Shown here: in pieces, positions 54,898 through 64,000 of the stretch
How the letters are laid out: every line of letters starts with the position of its first letter
How positions within the stretch are numbered: the first letter of the stretch is position 1
Assembly: GCA_041398745.1 (NCBI GenBank)
Contig: JAWKUB010000002.1
Coordinates: forward strand, 992,001 to 1,056,000
Reading direction: 5' to 3'
From: JACKHO01 sp041398745
GTDB taxonomy: Bacteria; Planctomycetota; Planctomycetia; Planctomycetales; Planctomycetaceae
Length of the DNA stretch: 64,000 nucleotides
Made by a program: the position numbers and the translations under genes
Notes under the pieces: model-generated
Seen by the model: only the letters and a program-made list of their open reading frames with translations
Told to the model about the DNA's origin: nothing
Databases searched by the model: none

Positions 54898-55503
54898 ATG
54901 ATTTTCATCCTCGATAACTACGACTCGTTCACCTACAACCTCGTGCAACGCCTCGGAGAAATTGACGGCGCGCTGAGTATCGAAGTCCGAAGGAACGACC
55001 AGACCAGCGTTGACGAAATCCGTCAGATGAATCCAGCTGGCATTATTGTTTCCCCGGGGCCATGCACCCCTAACGAGGCGGGGCTTTCGTGCGATATCAT
55101 TCGCGAACTGGGAAAAACCACTCCTCTGCTGGGAGTTTGCCTGGGCCACCAATGCATTGGACAAACCTTTGGGGCAAAGGTTGTCAGGGCGAATCGCCTC
55201 ATGCATGGTAAGGTCTCCGAAATTCATCATGACCAGTCCGGTGTGTTTGCTGGCCTGCCCTCGCCTTTTCAGGCCACACGGTATCACAGCCTCATTGTCC
55301 CGGAAGATACGCTTCCCGACGAACTCATTCCGACAGCCTGGACACGCGACGACGACCATCCGGAAGAACTCATGGCGCTGCGGCACCGGGACTATCCCAT
55401 TCACGGAGTGCAGTTTCACCCTGAGAGTTTCCTGAGCCATGTCGGCACCGACTTACTGAAGAACTTTCTCAACATGTGTCGCGAAAACGTGGGTGAGGCG
55501 TAG
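54898..55503 (+). CDS. Glutamine amidotransferase, anthranilate/aminodeoxychorismate synthase component II
   Basis: 201 residues from the ATG at 54898 (MIFILDNYDSFTYNLVQ is the family N-terminus); the frame runs further upstream without support. It is a class I glutamine amidotransferase that releases ammonia for the partner synthase. Triad: Cys81 in GVCLGHQCIG, His174 and Glu176 in HPES. PGPCTPNEAG and the YHSLIV segment are also typical. trpG and pabA cannot be told apart here, and one protein often serves both tryptophan and folate synthesis. The partner component I gene is not in the window. Confidence 0.92.
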   Translation: MIFILDNYDSFTYNLVQRLGEIDGALSIEVRRNDQTSVDEIRQMNPAGIIVSPGPCTPNEAGLSCDIIRELGKTTPLLGVCLGHQCIGQTFGAKVVRANRLMHGKVSEIHHDQSGVFAGLPSPFQATRYHSLIVPEDTLPDELIPTAWTRDDDHPEELMALRHRDYPIHGVQFHPESFLSHVGTDLLKNFLNMCRENVGEA

Positions 55504-55663
55504 CCCGTTCATTTCGCTCTCATTCAACGACAACTTCCACCTCAATGACCATGTGACGAATGCAACATGACGTTCGTCGCGAAGAAGTGTCGGCATTGTC
55601 TGGAATTGGTCGACTCTCTAAGGTAGTCTGAAGTCCTTCGCCTCTGAAACGTGGAGAGTGATA

Positions 55664-56143
55664 GTGCCGTTAGAGACCATTGGGCGTCCGATGGAAATCC
55701 TGCTGGTGGAAGACAGCCTCATGGCTGCGAAACTGGCCGCACAGGCTGTGCGCTTCCAACAGTTTGATCATCGCCTCACCTGGATAAGCGATGGTCAGGA
55801 AGCAATGGAGTTTCTCGCTCAGGAGGGACGTTTCTCGCGAGCTCCCGCTCCCGACCTAATACTGCTCGACCTCATTTTACCGGGACAAAGCGGTATCGAC
55901 ATTCTGACCGGCATCCGCAAGAGCAGCAATTTGGCAAAGATTCCAGTCATCATCATGACGGGGGAAGCAAGGTCCGAACAGGACCATGTTCTCGATACGT
56001 TGGGCGTTGAGGCGTACCTCACCAAGCCATTTCAAGCCGCTGAATTTGAAACGGTGGTGAAACAACTCCGGGGGCACTGGCGGACGCACATGCTGCGCCC
56101 CTCACAAGATGACCAAATGCTACCACCGACCGATTTGCTGTAA
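55664..56143 (+). CDS. Single-domain response regulator (Rcp1-like)
   Basis: 159 residues from a GTG at 55664, chosen because GGAG lies seven bases upstream. The ATG at 55691 is the alternative and would trim nine residues. It is a CheY-like receiver only: acidic pair E16-D17, phosphoacceptor Asp69 in DLILLDLILPG, Thr100 in IIMTGEA and Lys122 in LTKPF. The loop before the Asp is extended (EGRFSRAPAPD), as in cyanobacterial Rcp1-type regulators. No output domain or neighbouring histidine kinase. Likely acts through protein-protein contact. Confidence 0.88.
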   Translation: MPLETIGRPMEILLVEDSLMAAKLAAQAVRFQQFDHRLTWISDGQEAMEFLAQEGRFSRAPAPDLILLDLILPGQSGIDILTGIRKSSNLAKIPVIIMTGEARSEQDHVLDTLGVEAYLTKPFQAAEFETVVKQLRGHWRTHMLRPSQDDQMLPPTDLL

Positions 56144-56214
56144 GTACATAAGCCGACGGTAGCGGCGAATGCACGCCACACTTGCAACTGTTGTCTGAGC
56201 GAGAATTTGCTGGA

Positions 56215-58167
56215 TCAACCACCAGCACTGGTCTTTAGTGCTTCCAATGCCGCCTTTGCCTGATCGGCCGCCGCACGTGCTGCATTGGCCTCCGCTTGGG
56301 CTGCCTGCATTGCTTTGACTTGCTCGTCGGTTGGCTTGGCAGCTGCAGCGGCCTTGTCGGCTTCTACCTTCGCAGCATTGGCTGCTGCGACAGCGGCCTG
56401 CTCAGCGGCAACAGCGTCTGCCAGCGTCTTCTGCGCATCGGCCAAAGCTTTCTTCTTCGCTTCGTTCTCGGCGTTTGCCTTGTCGAAGGCAGCCTTGGCC
56501 TGGGCCAGCACGGCTTCCGCCTGCTTCAGCGCATTCGTTGCTGCAGTCACCTGCCCCTCCGTTGTCGTGGCAACTTGCTGGGCGGTGTTCTTCGCAGTGG
56601 TAGAGGCCTGTGCAGCAGCCAGTGCTTTTGCAGCAGCATCAGCGACCTGTTTTGCCTTTGCCTCGAGGTCGGCCATTTGCTTCTGCTGGGCCGCGACTGC
56701 GGCAGCTTTTTGCTGAGCTGCGGCCTCTGCTTCGGCTGCTGTCTTTGCAGCTGAATCCATCAGCATGGCAATGGTCGGTGGGTTGGTGTCAATCTTTCCG
56801 ACGACTTGCCCATCATCTCCATTCCATACCGTCACGAAGCCGGACAAATCGCCCGCGAGAACACGCTTTGTTTCCGCGTCGTAGGCCACTTCCAATCCAA
56901 ACTGGGCCATACCGCCAAAATCACGGATCTTGCCGCCGTCACCATTCCACAGTCGGGTGACGTTGTCACGACCGGTGGTGACGAGGTTGCCGTCACGCGT
57001 GTAGTCAACCGCTTCGGCTCCTCCACCGTGTGCTCCCCAGTTCTTGATACGGCTGCCATTCTGCATTTCCCACAGGCTGACATTACTGTCCATGCTTGAC
57101 GACGCCAGCACGTTGCTGTCTGGACGCCAGCTCACGTCGGTGATGGCTCCCTGATGTCCTTGCAAATCGTAAAACTGGCGACCGGTCTCAGCTTCCCAAA
57201 CCACAAGACCGTTGGCACGGTCTCCAGAGGCGAGCAGCACTCCATCGGGGCTAAACTCAACTGCGGTAATCCAGTCAGTGTGCTTCTTCTGCTCGTACAG
57301 CAACTCGCCAGTTGCCGTCGAGTAGACACGTAGCATTTTCTTAGGACCGCCGAGGGCAATCATGGTTTGGTCGGGACTAATGTCGGCACCGAGGACTGCA
57401 TCGTATTCGGCTCCGACTTCGATTTTGCGCTCACCAGTCCGTACATCGAATACAACGACCTTGCCTGAAGCACCCCCACGTCCGCCACCTGCCATCAGCA
57501 GGTCGCCGTTACGGCTGAACTTCAAAATGTGTGGCTGTCCTTCGGGAAATGGAAGGACTCCCATCAGCTGCAGTGACGTCGTATTGTAAATGGCGATTTG
57601 ATGGTGTCCCGACACTGCCGCCAGAGGCGCCCAGGGACTAACGGTCAAAGCTGTGACTGCATTGAGCTGTGTTGTACGAACAACTGGATCGCCCAGGAAC
57701 TTGGCTGGGAAAGCAACTTCGGCGGGACGTTCAGTCGAAACCATGATTTTTGCAATCGTGGACTTCGGCTTGATGTTCGCCTTGCTTCCAGCGTTTTCCA
57801 AAGCTCCCAAGTCGATCCACTTTCGCAGCAACGCAATTTCGTTGTCAGGAAGGCGGTCCGCGTTGGGCGGCATTTTGGGTTCGCTCTCATGCGTAACAAG
57901 CGAGAACAAATAGCTCAGGTTTGCATCGCCAGGTTCAACTGATGAACCAGATGATCCCCCTTCCATCAGAGCGGCGTACTGGTCAACAACCAAACCACCT
58001 TTCTTGTCATTCGCGTTGTGACAAGATCCGCAGCGCATCCGCAAAAGCGGCAGCACATGGTCCTGATATGTGACTTTTTCCTCTTTGGGATCGGCTGGCT
58101 TGCCATCATCAGCCAGGAGCGAAGAGGAGAAACTGCAAACGAGAATGAGAGAAAGCGTATAACGCAC
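56215..58167 (-). CDS. Exported c-haem / WD40 protein with Ala-rich coiled-coil tail
   Basis: 650 residues from a GTG at 58167; AAGG lies seven bases upstream, and an ATG in between is out of frame. A signal peptide is followed by a planctomycete cytochrome-like domain with C46-G-S-C49-H50 and MPPNADRLPDNEIALLRKWI. A WD40 propeller of about six blades follows (HTDWITAVEFSPDGVLLASG, HQGAITDVSWRPDSNVLASS). The last 180 residues are an Ala/Gln/Lys-rich coiled coil that does not look like the usual end of this family. Last gene of the DUF1501/PPC/DUF1549 set on the same strand. Exported; role in electron transfer or complex formation is inferred. Confidence 0.87.
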   Translation of the reverse strand: MRYTLSLILVCSFSSSLLADDGKPADPKEEKVTYQDHVLPLLRMRCGSCHNANDKKGGLVVDQYAALMEGGSSGSSVEPGDANLSYLFSLVTHESEPKMPPNADRLPDNEIALLRKWIDLGALENAGSKANIKPKSTIAKIMVSTERPAEVAFPAKFLGDPVVRTTQLNAVTALTVSPWAPLAAVSGHHQIAIYNTTSLQLMGVLPFPEGQPHILKFSRNGDLLMAGGGRGGASGKVVVFDVRTGERKIEVGAEYDAVLGADISPDQTMIALGGPKKMLRVYSTATGELLYEQKKHTDWITAVEFSPDGVLLASGDRANGLVVWEAETGRQFYDLQGHQGAITDVSWRPDSNVLASSSMDSNVSLWEMQNGSRIKNWGAHGGGAEAVDYTRDGNLVTTGRDNVTRLWNGDGGKIRDFGGMAQFGLEVAYDAETKRVLAGDLSGFVTVWNGDDGQVVGKIDTNPPTIAMLMDSAAKTAAEAEAAAQQKAAAVAAQQKQMADLEAKAKQVADAAAKALAAAQASTTAKNTAQQVATTTEGQVTAATNALKQAEAVLAQAKAAFDKANAENEAKKKALADAQKTLADAVAAEQAAVAAANAAKVEADKAAAAAKPTDEQVKAMQAAQAEANAARAAADQAKAALEALKTSAGG

Positions 58168-58271
58168 TTCATCACCTTAAAGTTTAGACACGGACGGACC
58201 ATCGCAACGGCGTTTCGGTGCGATGGTCGGTGCGAGAATGTGAATTGACGACGTCGGTCGATTCACATCGA

Positions 58272-60698
58272 TTAGTGGTTAAAGAGGAATTCGCGACTGT
58301 TGAGCAAAGCCCAGTACACATCCTGCAGTCCCTGGTTTGCATCAGCACCTTCCGCATAGAGCGGAGCGAGAGCTGCCAGTTCTTCCTCTGTTGGTTTACG
58401 GCTCAGGCAGCGGACGTACAACCGCTCCACGATTTGAGGAGGCGTCAAACCTTCCTTCTGCATGGCCTGAACAACACCCCCAGCCTGCATTTTGCTGTTC
58501 ACGGTGTCACCGTTCAGCAAATGCAATGCTTGCGAGAGTGTCGGCTCCATTTTTACTTCACACGAACAAGCGGTTTCACGCGTAGCGCGTCCAAATGTTG
58601 TCAGGAAGTAGTTGGAAATCCTGCCATCAGCAATTTGAGTGGCACGGGCACCGACAGGCAACTTGGCAAAGTCGTCCTTGGTGTTTGTCACCTGGCTGAT
58701 GACGTCCAACATCGATTCGGCCTTAATACGGCGAACGTTCTGGTGCGCGAAGTTCGTGTCGTCGGTCTGGTTCGACTCGTTGCGACGCGTCGAACGCTGG
58801 TACGTATTCGAAACGCAAATATCCCGCACGATTTTGCGGAAGTCGTATCCGTATTCTGAGTACTTTTGTGCCAGACCTTCGAGCAGTTCGGGGTTTGACG
58901 GCGGGTTCGAGACGCGGACGTCATCCACCGGTTCGATAATACCAATACCGAAGAAGTGTGCCCAAATGCGGTTCGCAAAGTTCTGAGCAAAGAACGGGTT
59001 GTCGTTCGAGGCCAGCCAGTTAGCCACAACTTCTCGACGGTCCTGCCCTGACTTGATTTCAGGTGCACCTCCACCCAGGAACACGGGCGCGGCGTTCTGC
59101 CCAGTCACTGGGTGTTTCACTTCTCCGCCACCACGATTGAAGATGATCTTCTCTCGATAGTCTTCGCCGTTCTTCTTACCAATTTGCGAGAAGAAAGCCG
59201 CGAAGCTGTAGTAGTCGTTCTGCGTCCAGCGGTCAAATGGGTGATTGTGGCACTGAGCGCACTGGATACGCATTCCCATGAAGATTTGGGCCACGTTTTC
59301 GGCAATCTTCAACTGATCCTGTTCTGTCTCGTAGAAGTTTGTTTGCGGATTCGAGAACGTACCGCCAGTTGAACTGAGTAGTTCTCGAACCATTTGGTCG
59401 GTCGGGCGATTCGCAGCGATTTGATCCACCAGCCACTGGTAATAGAGAACAATTCCCTTTTCCGAAACGCGGTTGTTATCGGACCGCATCATGAGCCATT
59501 CGGCCCACTTGGACACCCAGAGTTCGGTGAACTCTTTACGTCCCAAAAGTTCGTCGATTTTCCTGGTCCGCTTGTCTGGCGTGGAATCGGCGAGGAAAGC
59601 AGTGTACTCCTCTTCGCTCGGCAGCAGGCCGACGAGGTCAATGTAGACGCGGCGCAGGAACTCTTCATCGTTGCAAAGCTCCGAAGGATGCAGGCGGAGC
59701 TTCTTATGCTTGGCCGCAACCAACTCGTCGATGTAATTCACAGGTTGGTTTGGTCGTTCTTCATATTGCAATCCTGCGGGCAATGCGAGGAATTGTGATC
59801 CCACTGTATGCACATCGAAGCGAGCAAAAATGTAGGCCTCGCCGCGGGCACCGGCAGTAACCAGGCCGGAATCGTTCACGGCAGCTGATGTGTCGTTGTT
59901 CGAGAAGAACGCAGCCAAGGACGTCACGTCACGGGTTGTGCCATCGGAATAGTGGGCGACAACGGTCATTTGCTGAGTGGCACCTTCTCCATCCAAAACG
60001 GCCTGTTTTGGATAAAGTTCAATGCTCGTGCAGGTCGCTTGCTCGGCCGGATCGGTGGGGGTACCCGCGCGAATCCACTCCACCAGCGTCTGGTTCAACT
60101 CGCTATCTGAATCAAAACGCTTACCACCGGTGTGTGGCACTGCACCGACGGACTTCTCCACCAGCAAGCTGGCTTCTGGAACAGCCAAATCAATTCGGCG
60201 ACCCGGCTGCTCTTTCGTGATGCGAACAAGGTCACCATCAGGATCGAATCCAAACAAGGAAAGGTTGAAGCCGTCTTTACCGCGAGCAGCGCCGTGACAG
60301 CTGCCAGTGTTACAACCAGCCTTCATGAAGACTGGCATGACGTCCAGCTTGAAACTGATGGGGCGACCTTCTCCGGCCCGTTCCACCTTACAGGGAATGT
60401 TCTGTGACTTCCCTTCAAATGTGACGGCCAGTTCTGTTTGGCCATCAGCCTGAGGATACAGCATTGCTCCATCTCGACGGACAAGACCTTCCTGGGCGAA
60501 TTTCCACTCGACCTGGGCCGTGACGTCACGAGTCACTCCGTCAGCGTAGACGGCCTGTACAACGACAGACTGTCGATCGCGGTTGGTCGTCAGCGACACT
60601 GTTGGTGGAAAAACCTGAATTTGCGTCAGTTCAGCGGCGAAGCTTGAAGTCGTCGCCAGGGCGACAACCGCTGTCAGCAAGGCATTCCGGATAGCCAT
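58272..60698 (-). CDS. Exported DUF1549/DUF1553 haem protein with Ig-like domains
   Basis: 808 residues with a signal peptide (MAIRNALLTAVVALATTSSFA). Two bacterial Ig-like (Big_2 type) domains at about 25-105 and 220-310 flank a c-type-haem-like C129-x4-C134-H135 site. DUF1549 follows (about 325-530, YIDELVAAKHKKLRLHPSEL, EEFLRRVYIDLVGLLPSEEE) and carries C480-A-Q-C483-H484. DUF1553 (about 540-800) contains NPFFAQNFANRIWAHFFGIG and KIVRDICVSNTYQRST. These planctomycete proteins are exported and nearly always sit with a DUF1501 partner, as here. Biochemical role unknown. Confidence 0.9.
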   Translation of the reverse strand: MAIRNALLTAVVALATTSSFAAELTQIQVFPPTVSLTTNRDRQSVVVQAVYADGVTRDVTAQVEWKFAQEGLVRRDGAMLYPQADGQTELAVTFEGKSQNIPCKVERAGEGRPISFKLDVMPVFMKAGCNTGSCHGAARGKDGFNLSLFGFDPDGDLVRITKEQPGRRIDLAVPEASLLVEKSVGAVPHTGGKRFDSDSELNQTLVEWIRAGTPTDPAEQATCTSIELYPKQAVLDGEGATQQMTVVAHYSDGTTRDVTSLAAFFSNNDTSAAVNDSGLVTAGARGEAYIFARFDVHTVGSQFLALPAGLQYEERPNQPVNYIDELVAAKHKKLRLHPSELCNDEEFLRRVYIDLVGLLPSEEEYTAFLADSTPDKRTRKIDELLGRKEFTELWVSKWAEWLMMRSDNNRVSEKGIVLYYQWLVDQIAANRPTDQMVRELLSSTGGTFSNPQTNFYETEQDQLKIAENVAQIFMGMRIQCAQCHNHPFDRWTQNDYYSFAAFFSQIGKKNGEDYREKIIFNRGGGEVKHPVTGQNAAPVFLGGGAPEIKSGQDRREVVANWLASNDNPFFAQNFANRIWAHFFGIGIIEPVDDVRVSNPPSNPELLEGLAQKYSEYGYDFRKIVRDICVSNTYQRSTRRNESNQTDDTNFAHQNVRRIKAESMLDVISQVTNTKDDFAKLPVGARATQIADGRISNYFLTTFGRATRETACSCEVKMEPTLSQALHLLNGDTVNSKMQAGGVVQAMQKEGLTPPQIVERLYVRCLSRKPTEEELAALAPLYAEGADANQGLQDVYWALLNSREFLFNH

Positions 60699-60772
60699 GT
60701 TCGAATCCTTAGATTTACAACGCTAAGTTCAGTATGGTTCGAAGTTCAATGTGAGGAGGCTCACGAGGGAGT

Positions 60773-63253
60773 CTACTGTCCTGCTGCGGCTGCCGCTGCA
60801 GCCTCTTTTTCCTTTTGCTGCTGTCGCAACATTTCCAGCCGTGACAGCGGCTTCGGTGGGGCTTCTTTCTTTTCCATCGGAGGAGCTGCAGCCGGAGGTG
60901 GTGCGTCCTTCTTTGGTGGAAGCGGTCGGTCGACTCTCAGGCGACCATTTCCCAGGTTGTGAAAAATGGTTTCCCCTGCCTCTGGAACTTTGACCTGACA
61001 CAACAGGTTCTTGTTGTCCCCAGGCGGCGTATTCTCCGCGACCTTAATGGTGAACACCAGCTCTGCGGTGTCTTTTGTCATCTTCAGCGGCTCTGCAGTG
61101 GCATTGGCGGGTAAACCGACCAACGCAACTTCCGCTTCACCCTCGAAGTCTTTTCGCTTGTTTACCTTGACGACCATGGGGATTTCTTTCCCTTGTTCGG
61201 CCGCCGCCTGAGCAAATTCGAAGGTGACGTATTGCTCTTCCACTCGCAGTGGAACAAACGGAGTACAGGTTTCAATGTTACCGTTGCCCACTTTCGCGAT
61301 GCAGCGAATTGCAATCATCGACTCCTGGACGGCGGCGTTACCTGCCGCGTTCATGGGGATGAGTGCTTCTGTTGCACCCTTAGCGATTTTCACCGATCCG
61401 CTGGCATTCACACCGGAAGGATTCTGGAGCATGAGGACCGAAATCTCCTCATCCCAGCCTTCGGCTTTTTCACACATCACCTTCAAATTCATGGTACCAC
61501 CACGAACCAAGGGGACTTTCGGAGGATCGATCCAAACTTTGAATGGAACCTTCTCCGTCACGACGATGGGAACACGCACAATTTCCTCTTCCCAAACGCG
61601 GTTGTTGTTGTTGCCGCGAATCATGAGCATGTGCTGCTGAAACGGTCCCTCGATTTTTGCATCTGGTTGATTCGGATCAGCGAGATGGGCCACAACGGTT
61701 CCGTATCGACCGGCAACCGGGGCGTTTTCATCGGCGTAGAAGACGAGTGGCATCGTTCCACCGCCACGCCATCCTTCCGGGCACTCGATCCGAACACCTT
61801 CAGGCAAGTTATCTCCACGAAACGCCACAGGTCCCCCAAAATCGCGACGCTGTACGTTGACGACAACCCCCTTGCCGCTTCCTTGAGGAATGTCGACATT
61901 TGGCTGAACATAACGCGCAAATTCAATTGGCTCAGCTGTGAGGACAGGAGTAATTGGGGCAATTTCAATGCGGTAGCTATAGATGTCAGAGCCATTCTGC
62001 AAATGGTCACGAACAGCTACGCAGTACATGCCATCGACGGGAGCTTTGAAGCGGAGGTAGGGATCTTGTCCACGACTGTCGTCGTTAGCCGCGACCTGCT
62101 GTCCGTTGTCCTGACGATAGACATACACAACGGCATCGAGTGGAGAACGAATTCGGCGTGCGAAAACTTCAATATCGAACTGCTGATCTTTCTTCGCTTC
62201 GAAAGTGAAGAAGTCAAAGTCCCCCGGTTCCTGAATGACACCGTTCATGGCGCCGGGAGCAACAGCTGCGGTCCCCGTATTCCGGTCGTTGTTGGGCTCA
62301 ACCTCAATGCTGTTTTGCAGATCAACGATTCGGAAAACGTGTGGAGTAGGGGCGACCCCTTTGTCGTCCTGAACTTCGAGTCCGAAGCGTTCAGGCGTTG
62401 CCGCCGGCAACGTCACTTCCCGGGTAATTGGTCCAGAGACGTCACCCAAGAATGTAACCTGCAGTTTCTCGCCTGGCTTTCCACCAGCTGGCACGACGGC
62501 TTTGGGACGAGGGAAATTGCCAATGTGCAGCAGGTAGTATGCTCGTCCGTCGCCATTGTAAGCCGCGTCACGAATTTGGATGACGTACTTACCGTCTTCG
62601 GGGGCAATGACCGAGGCCACGCCATCGTTCCAGACGAGAGGCGTGTCGTCGGCCTGGGCAATTTCGAAACGACTCGCGTTCATGATCGCGATGTAGGGAT
62701 CGAAATAGTTTCCTCCGCCGCTGAATCCGAGCCGCATACCAAACACTTCGGCCGTAATGCGATCACCCTTTTTGGCTTCAACCTGGAAGTAATCCACATC
62801 TTCATTGTCGATACGACCGTGAACGGTCTGGTTCATCTCAATGACCTGCGGCGTCGCAAAGTCCGTGTTCGGCTCTTTCTCCTCCACAACAGGGAGCGCG
62901 GTAACAGCCACATTCTGCACTTCAGAAATGCCGGTTCGCGTACGAATTCGCATGCGCTGGCTTCCCAATGGGCAGTCGGCGGCAATGCGCAGCTTAACGG
63001 TAACAGTTCGAGCCTTCTGGCCGGCATCTTCGGGCTGAGTAAACTCAATTACTTCCATGCCGTTGTCGTACAGCAACAATTCTTCGGCATCTTCCAGATT
63101 GGCACCGGAAAGCGTAATGGTCGCTTCAGTCCCACGCTGAACGCCATGAGGCATGACGTTTGTGAATCGAGGAGCTGCGGCAAACGTTGGCACAGTTAAC
63201 AGCAAGAGTGCCGCTGTTGTGAAGCTGATTCGAGCGGAAAATTGGGTCCGCAT
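60773..63253 (-). CDS. Exported PPC-domain protein with TIG-like N-terminus and charged tail
   Basis: 826 residues from the ATG at 63253; GGGGGA lies about six bases upstream, and the frame upstream of it has no support. A signal peptide (MRTQFSARISFTTAALLLLT) is followed by a TIG-like domain (PRFTNVMPHGVQRGTEATIT). Two bacterial pre-peptidase C-terminal (PPC) domains follow, at about 125-225 (EKEPNTDFATPQVIEMNQTV) and about 290-400 (VEPNNDRNTGTAAV). Then come several Ig-like segments and a Pro/Lys/Ala-rich C-terminal tail (KKDAPPPAAAPPMEKKEAP). No peptidase domain is present, so these are binding modules. It is between the DUF1501 and DUF1549 genes. Confidence 0.87.
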   Translation of the reverse strand: MRTQFSARISFTTAALLLLTVPTFAAAPRFTNVMPHGVQRGTEATITLSGANLEDAEELLLYDNGMEVIEFTQPEDAGQKARTVTVKLRIAADCPLGSQRMRIRTRTGISEVQNVAVTALPVVEEKEPNTDFATPQVIEMNQTVHGRIDNEDVDYFQVEAKKGDRITAEVFGMRLGFSGGGNYFDPYIAIMNASRFEIAQADDTPLVWNDGVASVIAPEDGKYVIQIRDAAYNGDGRAYYLLHIGNFPRPKAVVPAGGKPGEKLQVTFLGDVSGPITREVTLPAATPERFGLEVQDDKGVAPTPHVFRIVDLQNSIEVEPNNDRNTGTAAVAPGAMNGVIQEPGDFDFFTFEAKKDQQFDIEVFARRIRSPLDAVVYVYRQDNGQQVAANDDSRGQDPYLRFKAPVDGMYCVAVRDHLQNGSDIYSYRIEIAPITPVLTAEPIEFARYVQPNVDIPQGSGKGVVVNVQRRDFGGPVAFRGDNLPEGVRIECPEGWRGGGTMPLVFYADENAPVAGRYGTVVAHLADPNQPDAKIEGPFQQHMLMIRGNNNNRVWEEEIVRVPIVVTEKVPFKVWIDPPKVPLVRGGTMNLKVMCEKAEGWDEEISVLMLQNPSGVNASGSVKIAKGATEALIPMNAAGNAAVQESMIAIRCIAKVGNGNIETCTPFVPLRVEEQYVTFEFAQAAAEQGKEIPMVVKVNKRKDFEGEAEVALVGLPANATAEPLKMTKDTAELVFTIKVAENTPPGDNKNLLCQVKVPEAGETIFHNLGNGRLRVDRPLPPKKDAPPPAAAPPMEKKEAPPKPLSRLEMLRQQQKEKEAAAAAAAGQ

Positions 63254-63484
63254 CGTGTTCCCCCTGTTTTTGTAAAGCAACGGTTTGTTAGACCGACGGA
63301 ATCCGAACTGATCGGTCTTCCTGACCTGCACAACGCAGCGCCAAACATGGCTGCAAGATAATGAAAAACAGCGGGCTGCGCTACTTATCACGACGGCTCC
63401 GCCGCCGCAAAAACGGTCAGCCGGCAGGCCGTGGCCTGCCAGCTCCGATTTGATTTGGACTACGAGAATTCAAATTGAACACAA
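63254..63484. other. Gap between the DUF1501 and PPC genes with a palindrome
   Basis: 231 bases, no gene. It contains the palindrome at 63423-63440. The remaining sequence was not assigned to any promoter element. Confidence 0.4.
63423..63440. repeat. GC-rich palindrome
   Basis: GGCAGGCC (63423-63430) with GGCCTGCC (63433-63440), two-base loop and partly extended stem (AGC/GCT outside one mismatch). No T-run, so not a clear terminator; may be a dispersed palindromic repeat. Confidence 0.5.
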
Positions 63485-64000
63485 CTACGCGAGGATGTCA
63501 TGCACAACTTTGCCACCAACGCAGATTTCGATTGGGCGGTCGCCAGGAGCCATCAGTTCCTTGTCGGCAACAATTCCCAAGGTGTGATAGACAGTGGTGA
63601 ACAGGTCTTCCACGCCAACAGCGTCTTCTTCGGGTTCAGCTGCGGTCGCGTTGGACTTTCCATAAACCATACCTGGCTTAACACCGCCACCAGCCAACAC
63701 AACACTGAACACCTTCGGCCAGTGGTCACGGCCAGCCGTGCCGTTAATCTTAGGAGTACGTCCAAACTCTGACGAGACCATCACGATCGTTTCGCTCAGC
63801 AGGCCACGTTCATCCAAATCCTGAATGAGACGAGCAAACGCCTGATCGAATTCTGGCATTTGACGCTTGAAGCCAGCCACGATGTTGTCGTGCATGTCCC
63901 AGCCACCATAGGTGAGATTCACCAAACGGACACCGGACTCAACCAGGCGACGAGCAAGAATCATGCGGGAACCAGCCGTGTTGCGACCGTATTCGTCACG
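63485..64000 (-). CDS. DUF1501 protein (N-terminus outside window)
   Basis: The minus-strand frame is open to the right edge, so only the C-terminal 171 residues are visible. The part seen carries the DUF1501 hallmarks: WDMHDN, ETIVMVSSEFGRTPKINGTA and GRDHWPKVFSVVLAGGGVKPG. DUF1501 proteins belong to the alkaline-phosphatase/sulfatase superfamily, are usually Tat-exported and pair with DUF1549/DUF1553 proteins, here encoded one gene further downstream. First visible gene of the set ending at 56215. Function unknown. Confidence 0.9.
   Translation of the reverse strand, partial: RDEYGRNTAGSRMILARRLVESGVRLVNLTYGGWDMHDNIVAGFKRQMPEFDQAFARLIQDLDERGLLSETIVMVSSEFGRTPKINGTAGRDHWPKVFSVVLAGGGVKPGMVYGKSNATAAEPEEDAVGVEDLFTTVYHTLGIVADKELMAPGDRPIEICVGGKVVHDILA

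Noticed and set aside
61193..63199. 668-codon open frame on the plus strand opposite the PPC-domain gene
   Set aside because: It is a mirror of a well-supported gene; its product is rich in Arg, His, Asn and Cys without domains, and lacks a ribosome site. Long antisense frames are common opposite genes with this codon use.

Overview
The window looks like chromosomal DNA of a planctomycete (Planctomycetota, probably Planctomycetales; genus not determined). The reasons are lineage-typical families side by side: DUF1501, DUF1549/DUF1553 and PPC-domain proteins, c-type haem (CxxCH) proteins fused to propellers, DUF1080 fused to a sugar-dehydrogenase propeller, formylglycine sulfatases, a Ser/Thr kinase fused to WD40 repeats, and giant secreted proteins with an N-terminal LEPR-XLL-like motif. 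I count 39 protein genes (two cut by the window edges) and one tRNA. No CRISPR array, insertion sequence or prophage module was seen.

Layout. 1-3.7 kb: a HEAT-repeat lipoprotein (partial), a pilin-like Gly/His-tailed protein followed by a strong terminator, a TPR protein and a heparan-N-sulfatase-like sulfatase. 4-18.2 kb is mostly housekeeping: ribH-nusB, a DUF2079 membrane protein, a Rieske protein, a NUDIX hydrolase, manA, ribonuclease E/G, PTS enzyme I, a secreted DUF1080/sugar-dehydrogenase fusion, two small membrane proteins and purM. 18.5-27 kb: a secreted beta-helix/FG-GAP protein, a UxaA-family dehydratase and a 1360-residue five-part haem protein.

27.2-36.5 kb is the most unusual block. 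On the minus strand, a probable operon carries DUF6916 - GNAT - Tat-exported DUF6916 - three tandem tail-collar proteins and ends in a clean terminator. Directly downstream lies a 2002-residue surface protein with an embedded metzincin zinc site. There are no phage genes around it. I infer a cell-surface or secreted system of unknown role; this is the main candidate for an undescribed system.

36.8-55.5 kb: tRNA-Gln(TTG), an 1807-residue kinase/coiled-coil/WD40 protein, a second sulfatase, a second FG-GAP secreted protein, an Hsp70-like protein with a zinc-ribbon tail, a large TPR membrane protein, a BatA/vWA membrane protein and a glutamine amidotransferase (trpG/pabA type). 55.6-64 kb: a response regulator, then a minus-strand set DUF1501 - PPC protein - DUF1549/DUF1553 haem protein - haem/WD40 protein, which is probably one exported functional unit.

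Intergenic DNA carries three convincing intrinsic terminators (about 1.84, 27.13 and 33.49 kb) and several short palindromes. Three of these share the 10-mer CAGGTGGCAC.
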